A stretch of DNA of 64,000 nucleotides from Mesorhizobium opportunistum WSM2075 (GCF_000176035.2 NC_015675.1:434001-498000); one strand, 5' to 3'. Shown: positions 27,721 to 38,016, counted from the first letter of the stretch. Made by a program: numbers and translations. The notes: generated by a model from the letters alone, not told the origin.

Positions 27721-28869
27721 TTATCGCTTTTTGAGCGTATCGAGGAAAAGCACGACCAGGCCGGCAATCAGCCCCCAGAATGCGGCGCCGACGCCGAACA
27801 GCGTAAGCCCCGAGGCGGTGACGACAAAAGTGACCGTGGCGGCCATGCGCTGTCCCTCGTCCTTGAGCGCGATGGCCAGCGCGTTGGCGAGCGATGCCAT
27901 CAGGGCGAGCCCTGCCACCAGCACGATCAGGCTCTGCGGCAGGACGGCGAAGATCGCCACCAGCGAGGCGCCGAAAATCGCGAAGATGAGATAGGCGAGC
28001 GCATAGAACGGCCCGGTCTTCCAGCGCTCGGCCGGATCAGGATGGACGTCCGGCCCGGTGCAGATCGCCGCCGAGATCGCCGCCAGATTGGTGGTCGAGC
28101 CGCCAAACGGCGCCGACAGCAGCGAGAAGAGACCGGTGACGCCAATCAGCGGGCCGGGCTCCGGGTGGTAGCCGGCGGCGCGCAGCACGGCGAGGCCCGA
28201 CAGGTTCTGCGAGGCCATGGTGACGAGATAGAGCGGCAGCGCCAGGCCGATCATCGCCTTGGCGGTGAAATCGGGCGCGATCAGCGTCAGCGTCGACAGT
28301 TCCGGTGTCGGCAGGCCGCCGACACGGCCGGTCAAGAAGGCGGCCAGACCGCCACCGATCAGCACCGCCAGCACCGACAGCGCCGGGTTGAACAGGCGGA
28401 TGATGAAGAAGGCCGCGATCAACGGCAGGATCAGCCAGGGGTCGACGGGAACGGTCTTGACCGCGTTGAGCGCGAAGGTGACGACGATGCCGGCCAGCAT
28501 GCCGGAGGCGACCGAGGGCGGTATCCTGGAGATCAGCTGCGTCAACGGCTTGAACAGGCCGGTGGCGATCAACAGGATGGCAGTGACGATGAAGGCGGCG
28601 ACGGCCTCGCCGATCGAAAAACCGCTCGACGCCGCCATCAGCGCCAGGCCCGGCGTCGACCAGGCGGTGATGACGGGCATTTTCGTGCGCCAAGACAGCC
28701 ACAGGCTCTCGATGGCCATGGCAAGGCAAATGGTCGTCACCCAGCTCGCCGTCTGGATTTGCGTCGCGCCGACCGCATGGGCGGCGGCAATGACGATGGC
28801 CAGTGTGCCGCCAAAGCCGACAATGGCCGCGACAAAGGCTGAGATCGGGATGGAAAGGCGCATGCTCAT
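27721..28869 (-). CDS. benE: BenE-family benzoate/aromatic acid:H+ symporter
   Basis: 382-residue, very hydrophobic protein with about 11-12 membrane segments. Family features include TAWSTPGLALMAA near residue 70 and FGGSTTNLAAISAAICTG near residue 255. BenE transports benzoate or related aromatic acids, but no aromatic-ring degradation gene is in this window, so the substrate may differ. Its start codon overlaps the stop of the upstream hydrolase gene by one base (TGATG), so the two are translationally coupled. Confidence 0.85.
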   Translation of the reverse strand: MSMRLSIPISAFVAAIVGFGGTLAIVIAAAHAVGATQIQTASWVTTICLAMAIESLWLSWRTKMPVITAWSTPGLALMAASSGFSIGEAVAAFIVTAILLIATGLFKPLTQLISRIPPSVASGMLAGIVVTFALNAVKTVPVDPWLILPLIAAFFIIRLFNPALSVLAVLIGGGLAAFLTGRVGGLPTPELSTLTLIAPDFTAKAMIGLALPLYLVTMASQNLSGLAVLRAAGYHPEPGPLIGVTGLFSLLSAPFGGSTTNLAAISAAICTGPDVHPDPAERWKTGPFYALAYLIFAIFGASLVAIFAVLPQSLIVLVAGLALMASLANALAIALKDEGQRMAATVTFVVTASGLTLFGVGAAFWGLIAGLVVLFLDTLKKR

Positions 28870-29636
28870 CAGCCCCGCTTGGCCATGTCACCGACCGACC
28901 GCACCAGCATGTCGAGATCCTGCGGCCGCGACAGGCGGTGGTCGCCGTCAGGAATGAGCGACAATGTGACATCGTCGGCCGGCAGCAGGCTGACCAGCTT
29001 CAGCGCGTGGCTCGACGGCACATCCGCATCGGCCAGGCCCTGCAGGATGTGAACCGGGCAATGGGTGTCGATCGGGCCCGTCATCACCCGGTTGTCGCGC
29101 CCGTCCTCGATCAAGGCGCGCGTGTAGATGTAGGGTTCCTGGGAATAATCCGACGGCTTGGCGAAGAACCCCTTTTTTGCGAGGTCGCGTTTCTGCGCCT
29201 TGGTCAGCACCGGTTCGACCAGTTCGGCGGTAAAATCCGGCGCCGGCGCCAGCAGCACCAGGCCGACGACGCTTGCGTCGCCCGCCTTGCGCAATTCCTG
29301 CACCATGCGCAGCGCGATCCAGGCGCCCATCGAGGAGCCGACCAGGATCTGATTGCCCCTTGTGAAATGGCGGAACACGGCAAGGCTCTGCGACAGCCAT
29401 GTCGAAATCGTGCCGTCGGCAAAGGCGCCGCCGGATTCGCCATGGCCCGAATAGTCATGGCGCAGGAAAGCCCGGCTTTCGCTCGCGGCCCAGTCCGACA
29501 GCGTCTCAGCCTTCGTGCCCAGCATGTCCGACTTGTAGCCGCCGAGCCAGACAATACCCGGCGTGGAACCCGTCGAATGGCGCACCGCGATGCGCGATCC
29601 ATCAACATCCAGGAAGATTGGCGGCGTGGCGGTCAT
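28869..29636 (-). CDS. Alpha/beta hydrolase
   Basis: 255-residue serine hydrolase. The nucleophile elbow is GSSMGAW (Ser near residue 97), with a conserved HDYSGHG region upstream and a C-terminal GDGDHR-like region (PDGDHRLS) supplying the catalytic His. An oxyanion-type WLGGYKSDM precedes it. Small rhizobial hydrolases of this type include carboxylesterases and palmitoyl-protein-thioesterase-like (ABHD10) proteins. ATG 29636 is chosen for its ribosome site (GAGGAAAAGCC) and length; an in-frame ATG at 29708 would add 24 Arg-rich residues. Coupled to benE downstream. Confidence 0.8.
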   Translation of the reverse strand: MTATPPIFLDVDGSRIAVRHSTGSTPGIVWLGGYKSDMLGTKAETLSDWAASESRAFLRHDYSGHGESGGAFADGTISTWLSQSLAVFRHFTRGNQILVGSSMGAWIALRMVQELRKAGDASVVGLVLLAPAPDFTAELVEPVLTKAQKRDLAKKGFFAKPSDYSQEPYIYTRALIEDGRDNRVMTGPIDTHCPVHILQGLADADVPSSHALKLVSLLPADDVTLSLIPDGDHRLSRPQDLDMLVRSVGDMAKRG

Positions 29637-29855
29637 GGCTTTTCCTCGGGCCCTTTTTCGGCGCGGGGTTCTTGTGACACAGCCACAGGCGTGGCGAAAA
29701 GTGCTCACGATGCTCTTTGTTTGGTGCAGGCCCGCGATCAGGGTGATTTTCTGTCAATGCTGTGCTATTGACTCCGCCCGCGCGCTCACCACATTGACGC
29801 GTCCACACATCAGACCGACAAAACCCGGAACGAAACGGCCAAGGAGACCACGACC

Positions 29856-30392
29856 ATTCGCAGACCTTTCAAAGCAGCGGCGCCGACCAAGGATGGGCCG
29901 CGCTCCAACCGTGATATCCGGGTTCCCCGGGTCCAGCTTATCGACGCAGAAGGCCAGAACCGCGGTGATGTTTCCATCAACGACGCATTGCTGCTCGCCG
30001 AAGAGGCTGGGCTCGATCTCGTCGAAATATCGCCCAACGCGGTTCCTCCCGTCGTAAAAATCCTCGATCTCGGCAAGTTGAAATACGCCAACCAGAAGAA
30101 GGCGGCCGAGGCGCGCAAGAATCAGAAGGTCATCGAGATCAAGGAGATCAAGATGCGCCCGAACATCGACAGCCACGACTACGAGACCAAGATGAAGGCG
30201 GTTCGCCGCTTTTTCGAGGAAGGCGACAAGGTCAAGCTGACGCTGCGCTTCCGTGGCCGCGAGATGGCGCATATGGAGCTCGGCATGCAGCTTCTGAACA
30301 AGGTGCGCGAAGAAGTGGCTACCATCGCCAAGGTCGAGGCCGAGCCGAAGCTCGAAGGCCGCCAGATGATGATGGTGCTGGCGCCGCGCTAA
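29856..30392 (+). CDS. infC: Translation initiation factor IF-3, with ATT start codon
   Basis: 178-residue IF-3. The protein begins at a non-standard ATT at 29856, nine bases after AAGGAG (29841-29846), giving (M)[17 protein letters not shown] and then the canonical IF-3 core [15 protein letters not shown]. The C-domain region [17 protein letters not shown] and the terminal [12 protein letters not shown] are intact. There is no ATG or GTG that would retain the N-domain, so annotation from normal start codons would lose about 44 residues. An ATT start in infC is the known basis of IF-3 autoregulation in enterobacteria, because IF-3 itself discriminates against it; the same control is likely here. 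Confidence 0.95.
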   Translation: MRRPFKAAAPTKDGPRSNRDIRVPRVQLIDAEGQNRGDVSINDALLLAEEAGLDLVEISPNAVPPVVKILDLGKLKYANQKKAAEARKNQKVIEIKEIKMRPNIDSHDYETKMKAVRRFFEEGDKVKLTLRFRGREMAHMELGMQLLNKVREEVATIAKVEAEPKLEGRQMMMVLAPR

Positions 30393-30468
30393 GGTGTGCT
30401 GAACATCTGAGATCACGATAAAGTCAGGCGTGGCCAGCGCTTCAAATCCGCCTGAATTGTCTTGCAGA

Positions 30469-30500
30469 GCGTCCCGGCGATCGGCGGGACGCCTGTTTCT
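30469..30500 (+). terminator. Candidate terminator of infC
   Basis: GCGTCCCG (30469-30476) pairs with CGGGACGC (30485-30492) and is followed by CTGTTTCT. The stem is strong but the T-run is short, so termination may be incomplete. Confidence 0.55.
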
Positions 30501-30549
30501 CGGCTAAAGCCGCGATCGCCGGCTAAGCTCCTCGACGATCGGACATCCC

Positions 30550-31176
30550 TTGGACAACGAACTCAAATACGGGCTGGGCAATTACCAGCAGATGCGCCGG
30601 CTCGTGCTTGCCGTGCTCGTGGTGGTGCTGTTTCTGGCACTGCTGTTTGGTCAGTCGACCTTCCCACCCGACACGCCGGTGCATGAGACGATCGAGATGT
30701 TCGGCGTGCTGCTGATCTTCCTCGGCATCGTCGGCCGCCTCTGGGCGACGCTCTATATAGGCGGGCGCAAATCGTCCGAAGTAGTGACGGGCGGACCCTA
30801 TTCGATCACCCGCAACCCGCTCTATGTGTTCTCGACACTGGCCGCGGCCGGCGTCGGCGCGCAGATCGGCTCGTTCTCCGGCATCATCCTGTTCGCGCTG
30901 CTGTGCGCGGGTGCCTTCCATATCGTTATCCTGCGCGAGGAGAAATTCCTCAAGGAAGCGCTCGGCGCACCCTATGCCGCCTATCTGGCGCGGGTGCCGC
31001 GCTTCTTCCCGAACCTTTCCCTCTACCAGGAAGGCGATACCGGAAGCTTCAAGCCGCGTCTGCTGTTGACCACGCTGCTCGACGGCCTGGTGTTCCTCGT
31101 TGCACTGCCGGCCTTCGAACTGATCGACGGCGCCCAGCAGTCGGGCATGCTGCCGGTGTGGTTCACGCTGCCCTGA
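30550..31176 (+). CDS. Membrane methyltransferase, isoprenylcysteine carboxyl methyltransferase-like
   Basis: 208-residue integral-membrane protein with about five hydrophobic segments. The region GGPYSITRNPLYVF (residues ~80-93) and REEKFLKEALGAPYAAYLARVPRF further on are the cofactor-binding signature of the ICMT/PEMT superfamily. The substrate cannot be told: small bacterial ICMT-like proteins methylate lipids or amines. The start is taken as TTG 30550; ATG 30592 is a shorter alternative. It sits between infC and rpmI, where most bacteria have no gene, and has its own terminator-like boundary upstream and a promoter for rpmI downstream. Confidence 0.78.
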   Translation: MDNELKYGLGNYQQMRRLVLAVLVVVLFLALLFGQSTFPPDTPVHETIEMFGVLLIFLGIVGRLWATLYIGGRKSSEVVTGGPYSITRNPLYVFSTLAAAGVGAQIGSFSGIILFALLCAGAFHIVILREEKFLKEALGAPYAAYLARVPRFFPNLSLYQEGDTGSFKPRLLLTTLLDGLVFLVALPAFELIDGAQQSGMLPVWFTLP

Positions 31177-31207
31177 CCGAGACCGCAAAGGCGCAGCGCG
31201 GTGGGTG

Positions 31208-31236
31208 TTGCACACAGGCCCGCTTTGACGTATAGG
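31208..31236 (+). promoter_or_regulatory. Promoter for rpmI-rplT
   Basis: TTGCAC at 31208-31213 and TATAGG at 31231-31236, spaced by 17 bases, form the best sigma-70-like promoter in this part of the window. Transcription would begin near 31243, just before the leader hairpin. Confidence 0.55.
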
Positions 31237-31250
31237 ACCGCCGTTCAAGA

Positions 31251-31282
31251 AAACCGCCCGGCAGGGCATGCCGTGGCGGTTT
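31251..31282 (+). promoter_or_regulatory. Leader hairpin of the rpmI-rplT transcript
   Basis: AAACCGCC (31251-31258) pairs with GGCGGTTT (31275-31282), and the inner CGGCA pairs with TGCCG, giving about 13 base pairs with one unpaired base. It is followed by the moderately T-rich CATTTGCTTTT. It could be an L20-responsive attenuator, as known for rpmI-rplT operons elsewhere, or a terminator of the upstream gene. Confidence 0.55.
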
Positions 31283-31358
31283 CATTTGCTTTTCGGGCTT
31301 TGGTCGGCCCGAAGCGAACAAGAAGCGCGATAGTGCGCCAACGAGACGGAGTAGCAAA

Positions 31359-31562
31359 ATGCCCAAGATGAAGACCAAGTCGGCCGCCAAGAAGCGGTTC
31401 AAGATCACAGGTACGGGTAAAGTCCTGTCGGCTGCGGCCGGCAAGCGTCACGGCATGATCAAGCGTTCCAACAAGTTCATTCGAAATGCCCGCGGCACGA
31501 TGGTTCTGGCTGAACCGGATGGCAAGAAGGTCATCAAGAATTTTCTGCCGAACGGCCTCTGA
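31359..31562 (+). CDS. rpmI: 50S ribosomal protein L35
   Basis: 67-residue basic ribosomal protein with the canonical start [15 protein letters not shown] and [13 protein letters not shown] mid-protein. It is the standard partner of L20 and is followed by rplT after 92 bases. A promoter candidate and hairpin lie in the 182-base leader. Length and composition are normal for the family. Confidence 0.98.
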   Translation: MPKMKTKSAAKKRFKITGTGKVLSAAAGKRHGMIKRSNKFIRNARGTMVLAEPDGKKVIKNFLPNGL

Positions 31563-31654
31563 GGCATTCGGTCTGGACAGCGTTTGTTTTACGCAATTCC
31601 GAACGGAAAACCGCAACACACTTTTCCTGGAATTGCTTTTAAGGAGATCATGAC

Positions 31655-32056
31655 ATGGCACGCGTAAAGAGAGGCGTCACCTCGCACGCCAAGCACAAGA
31701 AGGTCCTGAAAGCCGCCAAAGGCTTCTACGGCCGCCGCAAGAACACCATCCGCATCGCCAAGCAGGCGGTGGAAAAGTCGCTGCAGTACGCTTACCGCGA
31801 CCGCAAGAACCGCAAGCGCTCGTTCCGCGCGCTGTGGATCCAGCGCATCAACGCCGCGACCCACGAGCACGGCCTGACCTATGGCCGCTTCATCGACGGT
31901 CTCAACAAGGCCGGCATCGAGATCGATCGCAAGATCCTGTCCGACATGGCCATCCACGAGCCGCAGGCTTTCGCCGCGCTGGTCGCCAAGGCCAAGGTCG
32001 CGCTCGAATATCTGAAGAACACCACGCCGAACGCTTTTGAAAGCGCTGTCGCCTAA
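31655..32056 (+). CDS. rplT: 50S ribosomal protein L20
   Basis: 133-residue 23S rRNA-binding assembly protein with the canonical [20 protein letters not shown] start and [20 protein letters not shown]20 also acts as a translational repressor of rpmI-rplT in several bacteria. The ATG is preceded by AAGGAG. A strong terminator at 32096-32131 separates it from pheS. Confidence 0.98.
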   Translation: MARVKRGVTSHAKHKKVLKAAKGFYGRRKNTIRIAKQAVEKSLQYAYRDRKNRKRSFRALWIQRINAATHEHGLTYGRFIDGLNKAGIEIDRKILSDMAIHEPQAFAALVAKAKVALEYLKNTTPNAFESAVA

Positions 32057-32095
32057 GACCAGCGCTTCCCAAGCATTCGCAATTCTGATTTGGGG

Positions 32096-32131
32096 AACCC
32101 GCGCTGGCTCGGCTGGCGCGGGTTCTTTTTT
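32096..32131 (+). terminator. Rho-independent terminator after rplT
   Basis: AACCCGCGC (32096-32104) pairs with GCGCGGGTT (32116-32124) and is followed by CTTTTTT. It may also act as a pheS attenuator, but no Phe-rich leader peptide is present before it. Confidence 0.88.
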
Positions 32132-32142
32132 GACCCTGATGC

Positions 32143-32175
32143 AACCAAAATGGTGACAACGAAACCAAAATGGTG
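32143..32175 (+). repeat. Two direct copies of an 11-bp palindrome upstream of pheS
   Basis: AACCAAAATGGTG occurs at 32143-32155 and again at 32163-32175, exactly 20 bases apart (about two DNA turns). Each copy contains ACCAAAATGGT, whose ends (ACCA/TGGT) are self-complementary. The spacing on one DNA face and the position between terminator and pheS are operator-like. An in-frame ATG of pheS (32150) lies in the first copy. Confidence 0.45.
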
Positions 32176-32203
32176 TCGGTCGCCCGATCAAGAGAGTTTC
32201 GCC

Positions 32204-33301
32204 GTGAACGCCACCGCTGGAAATCTTGAAGCCCTAGAAGATTCGCTTCTGGCCGACATCGCGTCGGCGGCCGATGAGCCGGCGATCGAGGCCGTGCGCA
32301 TCGCTGCCTTCGGCAAGAAGGGCACCGTGTCCGAGATGCTGAAAACGCTGGGCGCCATGACCCCCGGGGAGCGCCAGGTCAAAGGCCCTGCCATTAATGG
32401 CCTCAAGAACCGTGTCACCGAGGCGCTGACCGCCCGCAAGGCCGAGTTGAAGGACGTGGCGATCGCCGCGCGGCTGGCCGCCGAGAAGGTCGACGTGACG
32501 CTGCCGGTGCGGCAATCGCCGGCCGAGCGCGGCCGCATCCATCCGATCAGCCAGGTCATCGACGAGATCGCGGCGATCTTCGGTGACCTCGGCTTCGCGA
32601 TCGCCGAAGGGCCGGATATCGAGACCGACTATTACAATTTCACCGCGCTGAATTTCCCGGAAGGCCACCCGGCGCGCGAGATGCACGACACTTTCTTCTT
32701 CCAGCCGGACGAGAAGGGCGAGCGCAAGCTTTTGCGCACGCACACCTCCCCGGTGCAGATCCGCACCATGGAGAAGCAGAAGCCGCCGATCCGCATCGTC
32801 ATTCCGGGCAAGACCTACCGCCAGGATTCCGACGCCACCCACTCGCCGATGTTCCATCAGGTCGAAGGACTGGTGATCGACAAGTCGGCCAATGTCGCCA
32901 ACATGAAGTGGGTGCTGGAGGAGTTCTGCAAGGCCTTCTTCGAGGTGCCCTCGGTCAAGATGCGCTTCCGGCCGTCCTTCTTCCCGTTCACCGAGCCAAG
33001 CCTCGAGGTCGACATCCAGTGCGACCGCTCGCGGCCAGGCGAAGTGCGCTTCGGCGAAGGCTCCGACTGGATGGAGATCCTCGGCTGCGGCATGGTGCAC
33101 CCCAACGTGCTGCGTGCCGGCGGGCTTGATCCCGACGAATACCAGGGCTTTGCCTGGGGCATGGGCATCGACCGCATCGCCATGCTGAAATACGGCATGC
33201 CGGACCTGCGCGCCTTCTTCGATGCCGATGTCCGCTGGCTGTCGCATTACGGCTTCCGGCCGCTCGACATGCCGACCCTGTTCGGGGGCCTGAGCGCGTG
33301 A
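32204..33301 (+). CDS. pheS: Phenylalanine--tRNA ligase alpha subunit
   Basis: 365-residue class II synthetase subunit. Motif 2 region [10 protein letters not shown], the loop [12 protein letters not shown] and the catalytic [10 protein letters not shown] are intact, as is motif 3 [13 protein letters not shown] near the C-terminus. The start is taken as GTG 32204, which begins the coiled-coil-forming N-terminal region in line with rhizobial PheS; ATG 32150 in frame would add 18 residues without family resemblance. Its stop overlaps the start of a GFA-family gene (GTGA), which in turn overlaps pheT, so the three are one transcript. Confidence 0.96.
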   Translation: MNATAGNLEALEDSLLADIASAADEPAIEAVRIAAFGKKGTVSEMLKTLGAMTPGERQVKGPAINGLKNRVTEALTARKAELKDVAIAARLAAEKVDVTLPVRQSPAERGRIHPISQVIDEIAAIFGDLGFAIAEGPDIETDYYNFTALNFPEGHPAREMHDTFFFQPDEKGERKLLRTHTSPVQIRTMEKQKPPIRIVIPGKTYRQDSDATHSPMFHQVEGLVIDKSANVANMKWVLEEFCKAFFEVPSVKMRFRPSFFPFTEPSLEVDIQCDRSRPGEVRFGEGSDWMEILGCGMVHPNVLRAGGLDPDEYQGFAWGMGIDRIAMLKYGMPDLRAFFDADVRWLSHYGFRPLDMPTLFGGLSA

Positions 33302-33720
33302 CAGAAGCCCACACCGGCGGCTGCCGCTGCGGTGCCGTGCGGTTCGAGGTCTCCGTCGAACCGCATCACGTCAGCTATTGCCACTGCGGCGATTGCCGAC
33401 GGGCCAGCGGCGCGCCCGTATCGGCCTTTGTCGGCTTCCCGGTCGACAAGGTGGCGTTTACGGGCAAGGCGTTGAAGATGTACGAGAACGGACCGGTGAC
33501 GCGTTCGTTCTGCGGCATCTGCGGCTCGCCGATCGCCTATGTCGATGACCGGCTCGAAGACGACATCTACTTCGTGCTCGGCGCCATGGACAGGCCGGCC
33601 GATTTCAAGCCGACACAGCATGCCTATGTGAGCGAGCAGCTTCCTTTCCTGCATATGTCCGACGACCTGCCAAGACATTTGAAAACAAGCGTCAAAAGAC
33701 CAGACGGAACAATCCAATGA
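33298..33720 (+). CDS. GFA-family (glutathione-dependent formaldehyde-activating-like) protein between pheS and pheT
   Basis: 140-residue small zinc protein. Cys pairs are in [10 protein letters not shown] (residues ~8-17), [14 protein letters not shown] (~27-40) and FCGICGSP (~71-78), the full Cys set of the GFA/CENP-V fold. Family members bind glutathione adducts or have no known reaction, so function is open. The gene starts with GTG overlapping the pheS stop by four bases and ends with ATGA overlapping pheT, so it is wedged between the two subunits of an essential heterotetramer with tight translational coupling. Confidence 0.9.
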   Translation: MTEAHTGGCRCGAVRFEVSVEPHHVSYCHCGDCRRASGAPVSAFVGFPVDKVAFTGKALKMYENGPVTRSFCGICGSPIAYVDDRLEDDIYFVLGAMDRPADFKPTQHAYVSEQLPFLHMSDDLPRHLKTSVKRPDGTIQ

Positions 33721-36125
33721 AATTCACCCTCTCCTGGCTCAAGGACCATCTCGAGACCGACGCCACGCTCGCTGAGATCGTCGAGCGGCTGACCTCGATC
33801 GGCCTCGAAGTCGAGCATGTCGACGACAAGTCGAGCCTGAAACCCTTCGTCATCGCCAAGGTGCTGACGGCGGTGCAGCACCCCGATGCCGACCGGCTGC
33901 GGGTGCTGACCGTCGATACCGGCGACGGCAAGCCACCCGTGCAGGTGGTGTGTGGAGCGCCGAACGCCCGCGCGGGCCTGATCGGCGCCTTTGCCGCGCC
34001 CGGCACCTATGTGCCCGGCATCGACGTGACGCTGACGGTCGGCAAGATCCGGGGCGTCGAAAGCCATGGCATGATGTGCTCCGAGCGCGAACTGGAGCTT
34101 TCCGACGAGCATAACGGCATCATCGACCTGCCCGCCGATGCGCCGGTCGGCACCAGCTTCGCGACCTATGCGCATCTCGACGATCCGGTCATCGAGATCA
34201 ATCTGACGCCGAACCGGCCTGATGCGACCAGCGTCTACGGCATCGCCAGGGACCTGGCGGCGAGCGGACTTGGCCGCCTCGTCGGTGGCGCGATCATGCC
34301 CCATGCCGGCAGCGGCATGTGCCCCGTCAAGGTGAAGATCGTGGCGCCGGAGCTCTGTCCCGGCTTCGCGCTCAGGCTGGTCAAGGGCGTGAAGAACGGC
34401 CCGTCGCCGAAATGGCTGCAGCAGCGGCTGATCGCCATTGGCCTTCGGCCGATCAGCGCGCTGGTCGACATCACCAATTACGTCACCTTCGATCGTGGCC
34501 GGCCGCTGCATGTGTTCGATGCCAGGAAGGTCGCCGGCAACCTCGTCGTGCGCCGCGCGCGCAATGGCGAGAAGGTGCTGGCGCTCGACGGCCGCGAATA
34601 CACGCTGACGCCGGAGATGTGCGTCATCGCTGACGACGATGGCGTCGAGTCGATCGCCGGCATCATGGGCGGCGAGCATTCCGGCTGCGACGAGAACACC
34701 ACCGACGTGCTGGTCGAATCCGCGCTTTGGGACCCGATCACCACCGCCCGCACCGGCCGCACGCTCGGCATCATCACCGATGCGCGCTACCGCTTCGAAC
34801 GCGGCGTCGATCCCGAATTCATGGTGCCAGGCGTGGAACTGGCGACGAAACTGGTGCTCGATTTCTGCGGCGGCACGCCGACGGAGATCGAAGTGGCCGG
34901 CTATGGCGGCCACCAGCCCAAGATGGTCTCCTTCCCGCTGTCGGACATTAGGCGCCTGACCGGGATCGAGGTGCCGAGAGCGGAAAGCCTGGACATTCTC
35001 TCGCGCCTCGGTTTCACGGCGGACGGATCGGGCGATGTCGTCAACGTCACGGTGCCCTCGTGGCGCCCCGATGTCGACGGCAAGGCCGACCTGGTCGAGG
35101 AGGTGATGCGCATCCACGGCGTCGACAACATCGCGCCGCAGCCGCTCGGCGCGCATGACGCGGTCAATGCAAAGATCCTCACCACGCTGCAGGTGCGCAC
35201 CCGCACGGCCAAGCGCGCATTGGCAGTGCGCGGCATGATGGAGGCCGTCACATGGTCGTTCATCCCGGCCAGGCATGCCGAATTGTTCGGCGGCGGCCAG
35301 ACAGCGCTCAAGCTCGCCAACCCGATCGCCGCCGACATGTCCGACATGCGGCCCTCGCTGCTTCCGGGGCTGATCGCCGCTGCCCAGCGCAATGCCGACA
35401 AGGGCATCGGCGACGTGGCACTGTTCGAAGTCTCGGGCACCTATGAGGGCGACGGCGCCGACCAGCAGCGCCGCGTCGCCGCCGGCGTGCGCCGCGGCAC
35501 CGCCAAGCTCGACGGCTCAGGCCGCAACTGGGCCGGCAATTCCGGCGCGGTTGGCGTGTTCGACGCCAAGGCCGATGCGATCGCGGCGCTCGAAGCCTGC
35601 GGCGCGCCGGTCGACCGGCTGCAGATCGAGCCCGGCGGTCCGGCCTGGTACCATCCCGGCCGCTCCGGCACGATCAAGCTCGGGCCGAAAACGGTGCTGG
35701 GCACCTTCGGCGAGTTCCACCCGAAGACGCTGGAAGGGCTCGACGTCTCCGGACCGCTGTGCGGCTTCGAAGTGTTCGTCGACGCCGTGCCCGAGCCGAA
35801 GGCCAAGCCGACGAAGACCAAGCCGAAGCTGGAGCTTTCCGCCTTCCAGGCGGTGAAGCGCGACTTCGCCTTCGTCGTCGATAGATCCGTCGAGGCCGGC
35901 ACGCTGGTGCGCGCCGCCCTTGCCGCCGACAAGAAGCTGATCACTGGTGTCTCGGTCTTCGACATCTTCGAGGGTGCATCGCTCGGCGCCGACAAGAAAT
36001 CGATCGCCATCGAAGTGTCGATCCAGCCGGTCGAAAAGACGCTGACCGACGAGGATTTCGAGGCGCTCGCCAAACGCATCGTCGAGAATGTCGGCAAGCA
36101 GACCGGTGGTGTTCTGCGCGGCTAG
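33717..36125 (+). CDS. pheT: Phenylalanine--tRNA ligase beta subunit
   Basis: 802-residue beta subunit. It begins [18 protein letters not shown], followed by a tRNA-binding OB domain (residues ~40-150, with [17 protein letters not shown]), B3/B4 editing domain, B5 domain and a C-terminal ferredoxin-fold anticodon-binding domain ending in [11 protein letters not shown]. Length is normal for Alphaproteobacteria. It pairs with PheS to charge tRNA-Phe and edits Tyr-tRNA-Phe. It overlaps the GFA gene by four bases and is followed within 39 bases by a nucleotidyltransferase-like gene. Confidence 0.98.
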   Translation: MKFTLSWLKDHLETDATLAEIVERLTSIGLEVEHVDDKSSLKPFVIAKVLTAVQHPDADRLRVLTVDTGDGKPPVQVVCGAPNARAGLIGAFAAPGTYVPGIDVTLTVGKIRGVESHGMMCSERELELSDEHNGIIDLPADAPVGTSFATYAHLDDPVIEINLTPNRPDATSVYGIARDLAASGLGRLVGGAIMPHAGSGMCPVKVKIVAPELCPGFALRLVKGVKNGPSPKWLQQRLIAIGLRPISALVDITNYVTFDRGRPLHVFDARKVAGNLVVRRARNGEKVLALDGREYTLTPEMCVIADDDGVESIAGIMGGEHSGCDENTTDVLVESALWDPITTARTGRTLGIITDARYRFERGVDPEFMVPGVELATKLVLDFCGGTPTEIEVAGYGGHQPKMVSFPLSDIRRLTGIEVPRAESLDILSRLGFTADGSGDVVNVTVPSWRPDVDGKADLVEEVMRIHGVDNIAPQPLGAHDAVNAKILTTLQVRTRTAKRALAVRGMMEAVTWSFIPARHAELFGGGQTALKLANPIAADMSDMRPSLLPGLIAAAQRNADKGIGDVALFEVSGTYEGDGADQQRRVAAGVRRGTAKLDGSGRNWAGNSGAVGVFDAKADAIAALEACGAPVDRLQIEPGGPAWYHPGRSGTIKLGPKTVLGTFGEFHPKTLEGLDVSGPLCGFEVFVDAVPEPKAKPTKTKPKLELSAFQAVKRDFAFVVDRSVEAGTLVRAALAADKKLITGVSVFDIFEGASLGADKKSIAIEVSIQPVEKTLTDEDFEALAKRIVENVGKQTGGVLRG

Positions 36126-36164
36126 AACTTGCGGAGCGATGGCGAATCGCCCTCAAAAAGGGCG

Positions 36165-36767
36165 ATGGACCATCTGCGCTATTCCGGGCTGCCGTTCGAA
36201 GCACAACGAGCGGTGTTTCTCGATATCGTCTCGGCGGACCCGCTGGTCCAGGACGCGCTGGTGCGGGCGCACTCGCTCGACCTGCCGGACTGGCTGGTGG
36301 TTTCCGGTGCGCTCTACAACAGCGTCTGGAACCATCTGACCGGCAAGCCTTCGAGCTACGGCATCAAGGATGTCGACTTGTTCTATTTCGATGATGCGGA
36401 TTTATCCTACGAAGCCGAGGACGCCATCATTCGCCGGGCGGCACAGCATTTCGAAGGGCTGGCATTGCCGGTCGAGGTGCGCAACCAGGCGCGGGTGCAT
36501 CTGTGGTACCCGCAGAAGTTCGGACAGCCCTGCCCGCGCTATACGAGTTCCAGCGACTCGGTTGGGCATTTTGCCTCGAAGACCCATGCGGTCGGGGTGC
36601 GATACGGGGGTGACGGGCAATTGGAGTTGGTGGCGCCGTTCGGGGTCGACGATATCTTTTCGTTTCGCATCACACCGAACCGGGTGATGGACAACCAGCG
36701 CACGCATGATGCGAAGGGGGCGCGGGCGAGGGAATGTTGGCCGGAGATTGCGGTGGTGCCTTGGTGA
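36165..36767 (+). CDS. Nucleotidyltransferase-like family protein (DUF925/NTP_transf_6 type)
   Basis: 200-residue protein of the DUF925 group. Visible features are WLVVSGALYNSVWNHLTG near residue 45, the acidic pattern IKDVDLFYFDD near residue 66 that resembles the Asp-x-Asp of polymerase-beta-like nucleotidyltransferases, and the C-terminal FSFRITPNR region. The substrate is unknown. ATG 36165 gives the expected beginning of the domain. It follows pheT by 39 bases and may share its transcript; a large inverted-repeat element directly follows the gene and probably ends transcription. Confidence 0.78.
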   Translation: MDHLRYSGLPFEAQRAVFLDIVSADPLVQDALVRAHSLDLPDWLVVSGALYNSVWNHLTGKPSSYGIKDVDLFYFDDADLSYEAEDAIIRRAAQHFEGLALPVEVRNQARVHLWYPQKFGQPCPRYTSSSDSVGHFASKTHAVGVRYGGDGQLELVAPFGVDDIFSFRITPNRVMDNQRTHDAKGARARECWPEIAVVPW

Positions 36768-36791
36768 CAGGCAGGGATAAGAGATGCCGGT

Positions 36792-36960
36792 GCGAGGCAC
36801 CCCCCTCTGCCCTGCCGGGCATCTCCCCCGCAAGGGGGGAGATCGGCCCTGATCCAGGCTTTCGCCAATCTTCGGCGCAGAAGGCGAGGCGGGACCGGGA
36901 AGTTGCCGATCTCCCCCCTTGCGGGGGAGATGCCCGGCAGGGCAGAGGGGGGTGCCTCGC
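36792..36960. repeat. Long inverted-repeat intergenic element, copy A
   Basis: Two 55-base arms (36792-36846 and 36906-36960) are perfect reverse complements around a 59-base centre. Arm landmarks are GAGGCACCCCCCTCTGCC, CCGGGCATCTCCCCC and AAGGGGGGAGATCGG. Each arm is itself partly palindromic (ATCTCCCCC/GGGGGAGAT). Copies B and C lie at 45447 and 55633. RNA from it would fold into a very stable cruciform-like hairpin in either direction. Confidence 0.95.
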
Positions 36961-37020
36961 GCCAATTTTTCCCAGTCATTTGTATCGCGCGGCATTGAAG
37001 AAGGAGCGCCGAAGCGCTCC

Positions 37021-38016
<996 letters not shown>

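Noticed and set aside
31563..31654. A tRNA or small RNA gene between rpmI and rplT
   Set aside because: No cloverleaf or promoter-terminator pair seen; the gap is a normal operon spacer with the rplT ribosome site.
32090..32203. Possible Phe-containing leader peptide or N-terminal extension of PheS
   Set aside because: The three consecutive Phe codons are just the T-run of the rplT terminator; no start with a ribosome site precedes them.
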